Origin: Phymorhynchus buccinoides
Taxonomy: Eukaryota; Mollusca; Gastropoda; Neogastropoda; Raphitomidae
DNA length: 64,000 nt
Reading direction: 5' to 3'
Assembly: GCA_017654935.2 (NCBI GenBank)
Contig: CM065693.1
Span: 20,599,091-20,663,090, forward strand
Of this stretch, positions 43,475-55,600 are shown piece after piece. The position numbers were made by a program, and so were the translations under genes. Under the pieces are notes generated by a model that saw only the letters and a program-made list of their open reading frames with translations, had not been told where the DNA came from and ran no database searches. Position 1 is the first letter of the stretch; every line of letters starts with the position of its first letter.

Positions 43475-43713
43475 AAGAGGTCTCAATGCAAGGGAGACAA
43501 GCGCTTCGTCTGGGATTACAATACAGAAGTAGCCTAAGAGGCCGCCAGGGTAAAAGAAAAGCGAGAAGTGATCTGTACAGAGCAACCGAACCGGGATACT
43601 CATCCGACAGCGGCTTTGGACCACCAGCGACACCATTGCCAACTGTTCGCTGCTGGACCACCAATGTGTGCATGCGTTTATCTCAAAAAAGTCCTAGGCC
43701 CCTACCTCTTTAA
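43475..43713 (+). other. Possible coding exon of unknown gene
   Basis: A good acceptor (gctctctcttttccAG) opens a frame EEVSMQGRQALRLGLQYRSS, later ATEPGYSSDSGFGPPATPLP, stopping at 43713. A possible donor (cagg|gtaaaag) lies at 43550. The residue mix is plausible for a disordered protein segment, but I recognise no family and no neighbouring exon. Confidence 0.2.
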
Positions 43714-44867
43714 TTACTACAAAAAATATATTTTGTAATTGCTGGCATGACGTGTTTGAAAAAAATGAAATTTACTTTATGAAAGGCTTTTAATGACACT
43801 GACATTGTGGCTCTCTGGTTTGAAAACCAAGGTATATCCAAGTAACAAGCTAATAGATTTTGGAGTTGGAACTGTTCTTCACATGAACGGCTTTTGTCTG
43901 GCGCAAAAGTTCTTTTTTATTTTTCTTCTTCTTCTTTCTCTTTTTCTTTCTATGTTCCACCCTCCTAGTTCCGTCGCGACTATTGACAGTTTTGGCACCT
44001 GCGACGTATTGATCCTGATCCTGATTCTGAAGTTCAGCCACGTCAGACCTGACGAATGCTTGGACGACTCACAAATGACAATCATGCTAGATGAGCGAAA
44101 AGTCAAGTATTGAAGCAGGGTGACTTTAGTGAAGAAGCCCTGGAGTCATTCTGAAGCTGGCTCAGAACAGACAAGAGTGGGAAAACTTTAATGTTACACT
44201 TACAGTAAGCTTTAAGGCGGCCAGCACAGTGGGCATTGATTGAATTGTTTGTGAAATTATTACTTGCCTTTTCAGTCAGTTCTTGCTGTTTCACGTACAT
44301 AAGGAGATTAATAAAACGATACGCTAACAGTAACACACACGCACACATTGGTGGGTCCAGCACCGGAACAGCTGGCGTGACATGCGCAGACAGCCAGTAG
44401 CCTGAATCATGACATTTTGTGACGTCTGCAGCATTGTAGCAACAGACAAACAACAGACACCACCACCATCACCACCACACACGGTGACAACAACACACAT
44501 TGTACCTGCAGCCACAATATCCAGTAACACCTACAATATGAAAAACGCCTGTACTACAGTATATCCAATCAGCCCCACAACCTCATTACCATACCAAAGT
44601 GGACCCTGGGTCTACTGTAAGATCGCCAACATTCACCACAATCACTTAAACAACTTAACGCTCAGGCAGCTCCCACTTGTCAACATTTTTAACACAACTT
44701 TGACATCTAACTAAGATTCTCTCAGACTGTCTGATTCAATTTGGAGAAACAGGTTGTGAGATCCCCACCACTGTAACAAGTCCAGTAAAAGTTCTGTTGA
44801 GACTCTGTAGAGTGGAACTTACACCCTAACTTTCTCTCGACTTAATCAAACAATCTGACGGAACCCC
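43714..44867. other. No recognised feature
   Basis: Open frames here (for example 43793-44113) have low-complexity or T-rich composition and no family resemblance. Confidence 0.35.
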
Positions 44868-45215
44868 CCCCCCCCCCCCCCCCCCCATGGGGATACCATA
44901 CCGGGCCGGGGGGTCTTCCGTACAAATAGTTCCCCCACCTTCTGGAAGTTATGTGCTTATAACTTCCTCTAATCCGTCTCTCTCTTTGACTCGGCTTTTT
45001 TTCTTGCTTTGTGTCATCTACTATCTTTCTGACTTTTTGGCCCATTCTCCTGCCCTTTAAAAACCCCCCACATCTTCCATATATTTTTCTCCTTTAAGCT
45101 CCTCCGAAATCGGAATATGTCGGCTGAATGCAGCGAGGAGACCAGTGAAAACTGGAAAACGGACACATACGTACCCATTGTGGCCTTATGGCCTGGGAAC
45201 GCAGAAGAAGAAGAA
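44868..45215 (-). repeat. Dispersed repeat family D, type-A head (reverse)
   Basis: On the - strand: cttcttctgcgttcccaggc, body, acttccagaaggtgggggaa, ccccatgggg, preceded at the + start by a C run of about 22. Confidence 0.75.
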
Positions 45216-46268
45216 CCACATCCAATAAAACATAGAACTTGCGTGTTTTTAGCATAGCACCCAACCATCTGGTCGATTCCTAAACATCCAGTAAGGACCA
45301 AACTAAGTCAGCAGCTATTTCCTGCAATGCCAGCAAACACACGACAAGCCTGTCCATCTACATGTTGCTCTCCATCCTCAACCTTTCCTATCTTCAGTTC
45401 AATAACAACATTTCGATAAAGATGGTGTGAACAGATGTGAACCACCTTATAATATTTTCTTGAAATGTCCAACAAGGACAGAAAATCAAAGCCGTTGCCT
45501 TATACTCGGTTATAGACAGCTACCTATCTAGACCATAAAGAAAACAATTTAATTATTCGAGGAAAAAACCTGCTTGATTAAAGAACGCATAGAAAAACCA
45601 AACGGAATATGGTCTTTCAAGCTTGAAAACCACACGCGCAAATTACAAACTCACATGGGCATAGATTTGAAAGATGAAGAATCATATCAACGACATTAAC
45701 AAACCCAGATGCCTATACATTTAGTTCAGATAAACAGAAAGCGGAAATGTACAAATATGTCCATATACACATCCCTTGAAAACTCAAAACACCCTCAGTG
45801 AAGAAGATAATTTAATCAACTTACAACAATGAATATAATCAACTTACAATAATTATAGGGTCTACATTCAGTTCCATAATACGCACAGTTGGGCTTACAT
45901 ATATGTTGTTGACAATTTCATGTCTCTTAAACGACCGTTACTTTTATTCAACATAGGCCATAGGCCTATTCATTTCCCTGAATGAACTTTTGAAGAACAA
46001 ACGAACAGGCAAAGAAATGGTTGTCTAATTTATGTTGCAGTCAGAAATAGAGAAAAAGAGAACAGTCTTACCCGTGCAATGGTAGTTCTTTTCAACGTTC
46101 AATGTTTAACCAAACACAGAGACAAAAATTCTGATATTCATATTCTACATTTATTTTCTTAACAGTAATAACGGGACATTAAAGAATGTTATGCAACACA
46201 GAAGAAAAAAACACATCAGCATAGGCTATGGATGTTAAATGAAGATGGTTCTATCAAAACCGAACTTT

Positions 46269-46272
<4 letters not shown>
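45216..46272. other. No recognised feature
   Basis: AT-rich, with nothing assignable. Confidence 0.35.

Positions 46273-46317
<45 letters not shown>
46273..46317. repeat. (CT)n microsatellite
   Basis: Pure CT of about 45 bp. Confidence 0.95.
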
Positions 46318-46319
<2 letters not shown>

Positions 46320-46477
46320 TTTAACAAAACAAAACAAACAAACAAAAACTATTTCTGCGCACCAGGAAACACACAGGATGGCACCTACTTCTTGACAAAT
46401 AAAACTAGACTTGGCTTGCTTACTATGCTAGGTCCTATTATATATTCATACCAAGTTTGCTTACAGACACACTGACG

Positions 46478-46700
46478 CACCACGATTAAGTCCCTTGGTT
46501 TTTTTCTAGGTAGCTGTGACCCACATACAAATGTCCACAACTTCAAATTGAGACTGCTCTTTAAAATGATGCATCGTTTTCAATTTGAGGACATTTGTAT
46601 GAGAGTCAAACCTGGTCAAAACAAGATTTCTTACCAGCTATAAGAGGGAAAACACGTGAAACTCGTGATTTTGACACGTGACCTGGTGGATCTTTAAAGT
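46478..46700. repeat. Dispersed repeat family J
   Basis: gcaccacgattaagtccctt, tagctgtgacccacata, an inner inverted pair around caaatgtccac/ggacatttg, ctggtcaaaacaagatttct, ccagctataagagggaaaac. Shared with 51270-51690. Confidence 0.75.
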
Positions 46701-46704
46701 CCTT

Positions 46705-47064
46705 TCAGACCATCAATATTGGTTGCCGGAGAGAACCAAGTTTTGAGTTCCCAATTACTGCACTGTTACTCACTTCAGTGTGGGACTCACAACCTGTTTC
46801 TACCTCGACCAATCTAAATTGAACAGTAGAGTGTTCCTTCACGGATCCTCCCACTGCACAGAAGCCACATTCGTGACCACGAGTTATCAAAATGAAGCAT
46901 TGAAAGACAATGGCGGAATTACCGACGTCACCACAGTACGACGCAATGTCTAAAGCAGTGACACGACTGTGTTTGACAACATTTGGACAAGCTCCCGCGC
47001 ACTGTCGCAGTGGCCGTTCCGTTACACAACGGCCACGGATTGCACGGTAGTGCCGGCATCTTGC
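46705..47064 (-). other. Cysteine-rich open frame, about 120 codons, unidentified
   Basis: The - strand frame contains RGRCVTERPLRQCAGACPNV, later ASYCGDVGNSAIVFQC, HECGFCAVGGSVKEHS and VQFRLVEVETGCE. The CxGxC spacing recalls C-terminal cystine-knot domains, but the later cysteines do not fit the usual CxCC pattern. No ATG or good acceptor opens it: a TAA sits just upstream of the first codons and GTG is the nearest start-like codon. It could be an exon, a pseudogene fragment or chance. Confidence 0.2.
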
Positions 47065-47285
47065 CACGTGTTATCCGCTTGTCTCGTCGGTCTGTGCACC
47101 TGATTTTGGTTAGTTTGCTGCCTCTGGAGCTGCTGTTGGGGTTAGTGAGGTTGTTCACAATGATCAGAAAGTGCCGGCATCTTGCCACGTGCTATCCGCG
47201 TGTCTCGTCGGTCTGTGCACCTGATTTCGGTTAGTTTGCTGCCTCTGGAGCTGCCAGTGAGTTAGTCATGTTGTTCACAACAGAG
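47048..47285. repeat. Two-copy tandem duplication, about 120 bp
   Basis: gtgccggcatcttgccacgt, tctcgtcggtctgtgcacct and gtttgctgcctctggagctg occur at 47051 and again at 47171. Confidence 0.9.
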
Positions 47286-47719
47286 AGGTTCACATGAATC
47301 GGTTTATGTATATTATAGTTATTATTTAAATGAAGGCGGAGGTACTCATTTGCTTTCCGGCTCAGGAATGTGCCTACTTCGCGCTAAAATAAACATAGCC
47401 TACATGCAAAGCTATTCATACCAGGAGGCGTCACCGTTCTTTTTTGTGTTACTGGTGTAGACCTGTGCCTTTTATCTCCTGACTCCATGCACCTATTCCA
47501 AGCCCCCCCCCCCCCCCTCCCGCCCTATTCCTCTCCCTCTCTTAGCCTCTTTTACCTCAAACACAACATTCCCGCTACCCCCCTTTTCTGTAACCCGTCC
47601 CCTCAAGTTACGTGTAAAAGGAAACAAACATAGGAAACATAGAAAAATAAAACAAATCGAGGGGTGCCTCCATGACAGTCTTACACGTGTTATAGAAATA
47701 CATACTGGAGATGAGGTTC

Positions 47720-47839
47720 CTACAGAACTAGGCATCCCTCGAAACGTAGCTTATATGAATTATTAGCACCATGAAGTCTACGTCTGACGTTGTCATCGCC
47801 TTGCTGACGCAGTTTCGCTGAGAAAGAGTCCATTGCCAT
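47720..47839 (-). other. Short open frame or first exon, 39 codons, behind CRE-like sites
   Basis: ATG in good context (gtaaaATGG) opens MAMDSFSAKLRQQGDDNVRR then RLHGANNSYKLRFEGCLVL and a stop. Composition is protein-like. No homology recognised. It may be a first exon spliced before the stop, or a small protein. Confidence 0.25.
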
Positions 47840-47867
47840 TTTACGTCACCGTTTCCAATCCTGCGAA

Positions 47868-47875
47868 TGACGTCA
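47868..47875. promoter_or_regulatory. CRE palindrome TGACGTCA
   Basis: A perfect 8-bp cAMP-response element lies 29 bp upstream of the ATG at 47839 (- strand). A half site (ttacgtcacc) lies between. This is typical of a CREB/ATF-bound promoter, but unproven. Confidence 0.4.
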
Positions 47876-48041
47876 CAGGGAACTAAACTGACTAAGTACC
47901 CCATGGACGACGTTTCGCGCAGTCGCGTACAGTCTTTGAAAGCATTTGCTTTTGTTTTTCTTTAAAACAAACAAAGAGAACAAAACAAAGCTGATACGAA
48001 TATGATGCGCAAATCTTGAGATTTTAAAACTTGCAATCCGT

Positions 48042-48798
48042 TTGTGTTCCCACCCACCTCGTTCACGTGAAAACATAATCGCAAGAGCCAAATAAACTGA
48101 AGCAGAATCTATGTTATTTATACAACTTAAGTGTTTATTAGTGAACAGGTGTGATATATTTATTTTAAAAAATTCAGTCTTGTGTTGGTGAGAACAGTAG
48201 ATTTTTTAATGAAAGCCATGAGAATTATGATTACACAATGAGAGTAGTAGTAAATGGTTCGAATCTGGATGGTGCCTTTCTCCAATATGTTTGACAACAA
48301 AATATATACTTACATAATTAACATGCATATTAATCATATAACACTTAACAGGCTATCTATATTTGTGAAACCATCTGAAACCGTATGAGTGCTTGTATTT
48401 AAAAAACCCAAAACATCAAGAACAGTACGAATTATCATAATGTATTGACGTGAACGATTTCCAAAATAATAATCATCAAGACATCATAAACAACACAATA
48501 TCCATCGCATCTCTCCACCCCCCCCCCCCCCCCCCACCCCCCCTCTTGCATCCCCTGAAATAAAAGTGATGAAAGAAACAAAATCCCCATAAATAATAAA
48601 CTAGACAAGAGGAAACAAAGCTATATAGATGCATCCTCTATACACAACACTCATTTGATTATATGTTAAGTTACATCATCATCTGTACAACGGTTTTACT
48701 ATATACATCTGGCTAAAACACACTTAATGATAATATGTCCGGGGATATGGCACGCGATTCGGGAGCATAGCAGTGTTTTAAACTGCTAGTATGACTTT
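48042..48798. other. Unassigned; poly-C at about 48519-48542
   Basis: AT-rich apart from the C run. Confidence 0.4.
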
Positions 48799-49041
48799 TT
48801 AACCCTTTCACCGCCAAAGTTGCATTTTAGTACCACACTGATCCAACACCCATGTCACTAAAAGGCGTCATATTGGGGTCTATTATCCAAAGACCCTATT
48901 GTCTTAGTTTTGCGATGTAAGGATAGACCTTATTTTATATGTCACAGAAGAATCCCCAATACTGCAGATAGATTTTGTTCTCTACCCAGGTAAATTTAAT
49001 GGACATTTATGGCTAAAATAGGCTGGCGGTGAAAGGGTTAA
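48799..49041. mobile_element. T1 MITE, intact
   Basis: TTAA-bounded, with ends ttaaccctttcaccgccaaa and ggctggcggtgaaagggtta. Confidence 0.82.
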
Positions 49042-49482
49042 AAAAACCAATGAAGAAGAGAAATCAACAAACACATTTAAACATGGCGCGTGCCTCTCCA
49101 CTCATGCACATAATGTTCGCGTAGCTACATGATAAATGAAAAGAAACACAACCCGACAAAAGTATGCATGTTTGTGCACAGACCGAAGTGTGAAAGTACA
49201 GACATAAACTTACTAATAAATATACCGACTTCGTTGAAAGAGGAATATGAGATGTCTGTAGTCTGTTTGTTTGTTTTTAAAATCGAAGGTGAACAAGATA
49301 TTTCCGATGACTGATATTACACGGTTCTAGACAAGTTTGGGTTGGCAAGACAGGCATAGTATCCTCGTAGAATCGCTGAACATCGTTAAAAGTTTATGTA
49401 GAGTATGACAAGAGGCATATAATTTTTTTTTAAATCACACTAACAGTTTGTTGATTTGATTGATGTATCACTTATTAAATTA

Positions 49483-49640
49483 AATTCAATTCAATTCAAA
49501 AAATCTTTATTATCCATTAAAAAACAAGTTTAAAATGGAACATTTTCTTCCACAACATGTGCAGCAGATTGTGGAAGAAAATGTTCCATTTTAAACTTGT
49601 TTTTTAATGGATAATAAAGATTTTTGAATTGAATTGAATT
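49483..49640. repeat. Near-perfect 158-bp palindrome
   Basis: Arms of about 73 bp (aattcaattcaattcaaaaa, tctttattatccatt, aaacaagtttaaaatggaac, attttcttccacaa) differ by about one base. The loop is catgtgcagca. Confidence 0.92.
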
Positions 49641-49647
49641 GAAAACA

Positions 49648-49650
<3 letters not shown>

Positions 49651-49705
<55 letters not shown>

Positions 49706-49728
49706 GGGGTGGGGGGGGGGGGGGGGGT
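49651..49728. repeat. (AG)n microsatellite with G run
   Basis: AG of about 54 bp, then a G tract of about 18 at 49711-49728. Confidence 0.95.
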
Positions 49729-49739
49729 AGTGTTGAAGT

Positions 49740-50180
49740 CATACAGTTAGGAGGTAGACATTCATACATCAAATGAAAAATTAATCAATTGAACCTAAGA
49801 AAAGGGGCAGCCAAATCCTATCAAATAAACAATAACCAAATCATACGTCTAATATATTAACTAACACACACATCATCAGATAAGAAACAGTCATATCTCA
49901 AACAAAAAAAGAAATAGCCAGTTTTCAATCTGGCAAGAAACACTCAATCACATGTCCAAAATAAGAAATAGGCCTATATCAAATAATAAATATCAAATAC
50001 TTCCTCATTCATGTTTCAAATAATTAAAAAACCAATCAACCTCGTACGTAAGAGGTAGCCATGCAAGCAATTATCTATTACAAAAACAACCAATCATATA
50101 TCAGATAAGAGGTAGCCAATCGTCCACAATGTTACGAGGTAGCCAACCAACCAAAACCAAGCATACAGCGTAGGTCATTC
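49740..50180. repeat. Degenerate short tandem repeats
   Basis: Words of the type aagaggtagccaa and aatcatatatca recur every 35-45 bp with heavy divergence. Confidence 0.4.
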
Positions 50181-50278
50181 ATGAATGAGACAAACAATTG
50201 TACATGAGGGGAAAAAATATGTCATGTCTGAACATTCATTCATAGCCAACCGAGACATGTCACCTTGGAGACAGCCAA

Positions 50279-50557
50279 TGAGCAACTCAGGACGCGCATT
50301 TTACCGCCAGGGGGCAATCAAACCAGTAGGGGCTTAGCGCGTGATATTCTTAGTTGGGCGTAGTGAGAGAGAGAGGGAGGGACTCATCCCCCCCCCCCCC
50401 CCCCTCTGTCTACCCCCAACTAAGAAGAGAGAGAGAGAGAAGGAGACGAGTCCCTCCCTCCCTCTCTCACTACGCCCAACTAAGAATATAACGCGCTAAG
50501 CCCCTACTGGTTTGATTGCCCCCCTGGCGGTCAAATCAGCGTCCTAAGTTGACCATT
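50279..50557. repeat. Large imperfect palindrome around C- and AG-rich core
   Basis: Arms about 50279-50388 and 50443-50557 are inverted copies (gggggcaatcaaaccagtag, gggcttagcgcg, ttcttagttgggcgtagtga). The core is poly-C plus AG. Confidence 0.85.
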
Positions 50558-50854
50558 GCATGGAGGGAAAGAAACTTATCAATAGATAGGTACATTTTCT
50601 CCAGATATATTAAATGGGTGGCTGATGATCTATCAGAGGCAGACATTAATATATTTAATCTGGAATGTCAAGTGAATTATTACGTGGGCACAAAGGACAA
50701 AGTGCAAATATTCAAGAAAATATCCCATAATGTTAAAGTGTTGAGCACATTTCCTATCACATATCCCTACCCCCACTTTTTTTTCTCTTCCTAAAAATAA
50801 CAAAAATAGAACGCAGTTTTAAAACAATATATCGCATATCTTGATAAATTAAAA
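50558..50854. other. No recognised feature
   Basis: A 92-codon open frame overlaps the palindrome arm and has no family resemblance. Confidence 0.3.
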
Positions 50855-50965
50855 CCATCGGGACTTTCCTGGTATTGCAGAATCTCCTAGGGCCGTCCCA
50901 CTACCTTGATAGTTAAAATTGTCCCACATGGACTTGGTCGAAGGGCGTTAAACGGACGTTCATTC
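50855..50965 (+). repeat. Dispersed repeat family R5, diverged
   Basis: tcgggactttcctggtattg, gtcccactacctt and gaagggcgttaaacg. Confidence 0.5.
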
Positions 50966-51014
50966 AAAACTAAAAATAGTTTTAGGCATAAAACAGAAAG
51001 ACGTTGTATATATA

Positions 51015-51229
51015 GGGGAAGACGGGGTAAAAAGCGCATGGGCGGGTAAGAAGCCCACCCCAATTATCTCATGAAATGAAAGCAAATTTCAGTCTCATTT
51101 TGCCCATGAGACGAGCGTTAATGTCTAGCATTCGTCTCATGGGCAAATTTGACTGAAATTTTCTTTATTTCATGAAATAATTGGGGTGGGCTTCTTACCC
51201 GCCCATGCGCTTTTTACCCCGTCTTCCCC
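51015..51229. mobile_element. Foldback MITE family F, 215 bp, second copy
   Basis: Nearly identical to 37877-38090, inserted at TA within a TATATA stretch. Confidence 0.88.
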
Positions 51230-51269
51230 TATATATGTGTGTATGTGTTTAAAGATACACACACAGACG

Positions 51270-51690
51270 CGCCACGATTAAGTCCCTTGTTTTTTTCTGG
51301 GTAGCTGTGACCCATATAGAAATTCCCCCATGTTCAAATTGAGGCTGCTCTTTAAAATGATTTATTTATTTCAATTTGGGGGCAATTGTATGGAAATGAG
51401 ACCTGGTCAAAACAAGATTTCTTTCCAGCTATAAGAGGGAAAACCCGTGATTTTGACATGTACGAGTTTATGTTTAGCGTCTTCTCGACCGAAGTCATAT
51501 GAGACATTAAAATGTGACATGTGGATGGAAGTTCAGTTTAACGTCGCGTATCGGCTTTCGCCATGTACGACGGGCTCAACCAACCAACCAAGGTATAAAC
51601 AAAAAATTATGTTGCTGAATCATTGTCTTAGCCAAAAGGCCGAGAAGCGATCAGAATAAGTGTGACATGTGATCTGGTGGGTCTTTAAAT
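51270..51690. repeat. Dispersed repeat family J, with extra internal segment
   Basis: Same blocks as at 46478. Between ccgtgattttgacatg and tgtgacatgtgatctggtgg there is an added stretch (51465-51660) bounded by tgacatgt words. Confidence 0.65.
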
Positions 51691-52084
51691 ATGTCAAACT
51701 CAACAGTCTCCGCACATACGCACTTGAAAGCCACATAGCGAGCCAGGCGTCCTTAAGTCATACAGAAACTGAGATTACCACACTCATTCGCATACAACAT
51801 GAAAGCATGAAAACACGCGCACGCAGACATAAATACACACTCGATAGCCTACGCTTTAAAAGTTTGATATACAGTGCATGGACATAAGCAGCAGCAGCTT
51901 TGTGCTTGGACTAGGAGGTCAACAAGGTCCATTTTTCTTAACAGTTTGATTTCAATAAGTTCCACATAAATTCAAGGGAACAAAATAAATAGGCCATAGC
52001 ATCTTTCTATTGTTTTTTTTCTCAATATTGGTTTTACCATTGTTGGCTTAACCTCCTCCCTCAGTTCCTCTATTTGAAGAAAAA
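51691..52084. other. No recognised feature
   Basis: No frame or repeat assigned. Confidence 0.35.
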
Positions 52085-52420
52085 GACTCCCCATGGGGAT
52101 ACCTGGGGGTAATCCGTACAAATAGTTCCCCCACCTACTGGAAGTTCTGTGCTTGTAACTTCATTTAATCTCTCTCTCTCTTTGACTGTGCCTTTTTCCT
52201 TGCTTACTGTCATCTACTATCTTTCTGCCTAACCGGTCCATTCTCATGCCTTTTTTTTTTCTTCACGAAACACTTTGAAAAAGATTTCCTCCAGCTGAAG
52301 TCGGACTTGCTGGGCCTAACTATTTCTTAGTTAGGCGCATAACGGCAGCATGACGCATCTGCGCTCATCATTGACAGGAAATTGTCCGAGCAATCGAAGA
52401 AGAGAAGAAGAAGAAAAAGA
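52085..52420 (-). repeat. Dispersed repeat family D, type-B head (reverse)
   Basis: On the - strand: gcgcagatgcgtcatgctgc, ttaggcccagcaagtccgac, body, cagaacttccagtaggtggg and a ccccatgggg end. Confidence 0.75.
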
Positions 52421-53452
52421 AAAGAGTGAGGTTGGGTGTTGGGAACAGAATCACTTGGGGGGTCACTTAAAAGAAAAATTATAAAAAGTCGGACATGATG
52501 CTACTGTAAGAATCTTAAAAATGCAGTAACATTTTTTTTTAATGTGTGAATGGCTTGTTTAAAAAAAACCAACGCTTCTGTTTTGGGGGATTACAAATGT
52601 AATAAGCCGAAGGCATCGCAAAACAAAAAGGAACTGGCTTTGAGTGGCAATGGATGGGCGGCAATTTATTGTTGATCTTCATTGAGCCACACTCCAGCAC
52701 AATCATTAGTATTCATAATTATGTTTTTCATGGGCAATAAAAGCCGATCTTGATAAGGCTAAGGACTTGCGCTTCATAATAAAAGTTAATCTGGCTCTGG
52801 TGGTGACTTCAGTTCTCTTCGCGTGGCCATGACAGGTGGGTTTGAAAGAAAAGTACACCACACGCGGATCATTGCTGGACACGCCTCAAATTACATGCTG
52901 GCAATTAATGTTCTTGCAGCCCGAACTGAAGACCCACAGTCACGCATTTGTAGCAGAGTGTCTGAACACGCCCATGGTGTTTTTAAGGCAGTGTTTGAAT
53001 GCAGCCCTCAATTCTATTTCATTACTGAGTAAACCCTTTAAAATGAGAATGATCTACAATTATATATACACGCACAAATCAGGTGTACAGATTTTGCAGA
53101 TCCGTTGGGGAAGGCGGCAAACGGCGAAGTTGAGTCAAGTCAACATGGCCACTGAGGTTAGAGATGCCGTGCCTTCAAATTGGTTCCTTTTTCCGGTTGT
53201 TGCATCCTGCCACTTCGATTCCGACGTTCCGATCTGTGACGCCACGCGTGTCCGTTCGTCAAGTGTGCACTCGTGTCTGCAAACAGATGCACAGATACAC
53301 AATTAACTAAGAATTAAAATTTATCCACCAAAAAAAGGAATGGTTCCAGCAAAAAAATAGTATAAGTGCATGGCTTTGTACATCGATTTCTCGGCAAATA
53401 TGTAGATTTACACCCTCCTGCTCTATTTCTTGGTTCTTTCCGTGGTTATGGA
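52421..53452. other. Intergenic, no supported gene
   Basis: A 156-codon frame at 52836-53306 has no recognisable domain and unremarkable composition. Confidence 0.35.
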
Positions 53453-53484
53453 TACGGTTAGGGTTAGGGTTAGGGATAGGGTTA
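53453..53484. repeat. Short interstitial telomere-type repeat
   Basis: About five GGTTAG-phased units with one variant (gggatagggttag). Confidence 0.85.
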
Positions 53485-53898
53485 GATGGTCTTTTCTTTT
53501 GCCACAAGCATCTGTTTTTGTGTGAAAATCATCTATTTTGGGGGAGCATTAAATCGCTGCCATTAACTAATTAGCATTGATGTTATTATAATGATCACAC
53601 CGAGTCTTATAAGGGCAAGTAGCTGTTTTTAAACCTCTGAATATAATCTAAGAAGCAAACGGTTGATATTCAATACATTTAGCAATTTATCAAAGGCAAC
53701 CTCTAACTTCTAAGACCCCACACGCCCACTCTCAATCTCATTATTCCCTTTTCTTATAGTACCCTTATTCGATTTCATACTCACAAGGGGGAACAGTCTG
53801 ATGAAGCAATAGGGAACGCACAGTTTGCACAAGAAAAATCGCGAAGTCAGCATTTATTTGCTTATTTAGAACACTACACTTAGAACAGGTATGTATGA

Positions 53899-54062
<164 letters not shown>

Positions 54063-54181
54063 GGCGGATATTCGATCAATACAAAAATCGATACACTCTA
54101 AGAACTAGGTTCGTGTGACCGACTTTCCACGACAGGGATAATTATTCAGGGATAGTTTTTTTCTCTCCTTTCAGTTGACCT

Positions 54182-54557
<376 letters not shown>

Positions 54558-54775
54558 CACACACCACTGTACATTGTACGAGTCAGCCTAGACAGGGACT
54601 GACGATGACCCAGTTCTAGCCAATCACAGCCTTGCTTTCTGACCTACTTTTATCCAATCCAACCTACAAGTTACAAATACCTTTTCTACCTAACTTCATC
54701 CTATCTCCAATCCGCCAATTCTGCTTTATGTTCGTCCGCATTTGCCCCCACACTCACCCCACACCACGAGACAGT

Positions 54776-54799
54776 GTGAGTGAGTGAGTGAGTGAGTGA

Positions 54800-54868
<69 letters not shown>

Positions 54869-54940
54869 AGAGAGAGAGTGTGTGTGTGTGTGTGTGTGTG
54901 TGCGGGCGTGTGTTTGCGCGCGCGTGTATGTGTGTGTTCT
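54776..54940. repeat. Compound (GTGA)n-(GT)n-(GA)n-(GT)n microsatellite
   Basis: Four motif blocks in succession. Confidence 0.93.
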
Positions 54941-55084
54941 TCCACTAAAGTCTTGCGCTCTGATGATGTCATGGAGCACGCTGAGTTTAATCGATTTGGA
55001 CTTGCTCTTCTCCCGCCCCCCCCCCCCCCTCATCCCTTCCCACCCCCTCTCTGATGCAAACACAAAAGCGACCCTTGGTTCCGT

Positions 55085-55600
55085 GCATTTTTACATTTTC
55101 CTGGTTCTAAATAATAAGTACAAAACTTGATTCATTCATTTCATTCAATACGGTTGTGTTGAATTGAAAACCCCACAAACATTGTTTATGAAAATGTGTA
55201 TACACTTGCCACTTAGGCCTACTGACCGGAATGGGTCTTTATACTACTTCCCAGCGACACGAATGTAATGTCATGGGCGATAATCTTAGGACTGAACTGA
55301 CCATGCCACCTAGTGAAGAGTCAGGGGCAGATAATTTTATGTGGCTCTATACTACTTCTTCATGACAGGCAAGGGCGGCAATCTTATGTAGATGGCGCAC
55401 GCATCTCAGTGCACGAGACAGGGGCGGATAATTTCATTATAAAGCCTCATTAGCCAATGAGGAATATAATTTTTTACATTTTAATTCCTGGTTCTAAGTA
55501 ACAAGTACAAAATTTGACCCACTCATTTCGTTCACTACGGTTGTGTTGAATTGAAAACCTTTAAAAAAAACCTGAACGCTTACTGACCGGAAGTAGCCTA
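55085..55600. repeat. Diverged segmental duplication, unit about 380 bp
   Basis: ttttacattt, ctggttctaaRtaa, tacggttgtgttgaattgaa and tactgaccgga occur in the same order at 55089-55235 and 55471-55600. Between are three gataatYttatg words resembling flanks at 12400-12860. Confidence 0.6.

Noticed and set aside
43793..44113. 106-codon + strand frame
   Set aside because: Hydrophobic run comes from a T-rich/CTT tract, with no family signature and no splice support.
52836..53306. 156-codon + strand frame
   Set aside because: No domain, no splice context, and composition like random intergenic DNA with a TATA-type patch in the middle.
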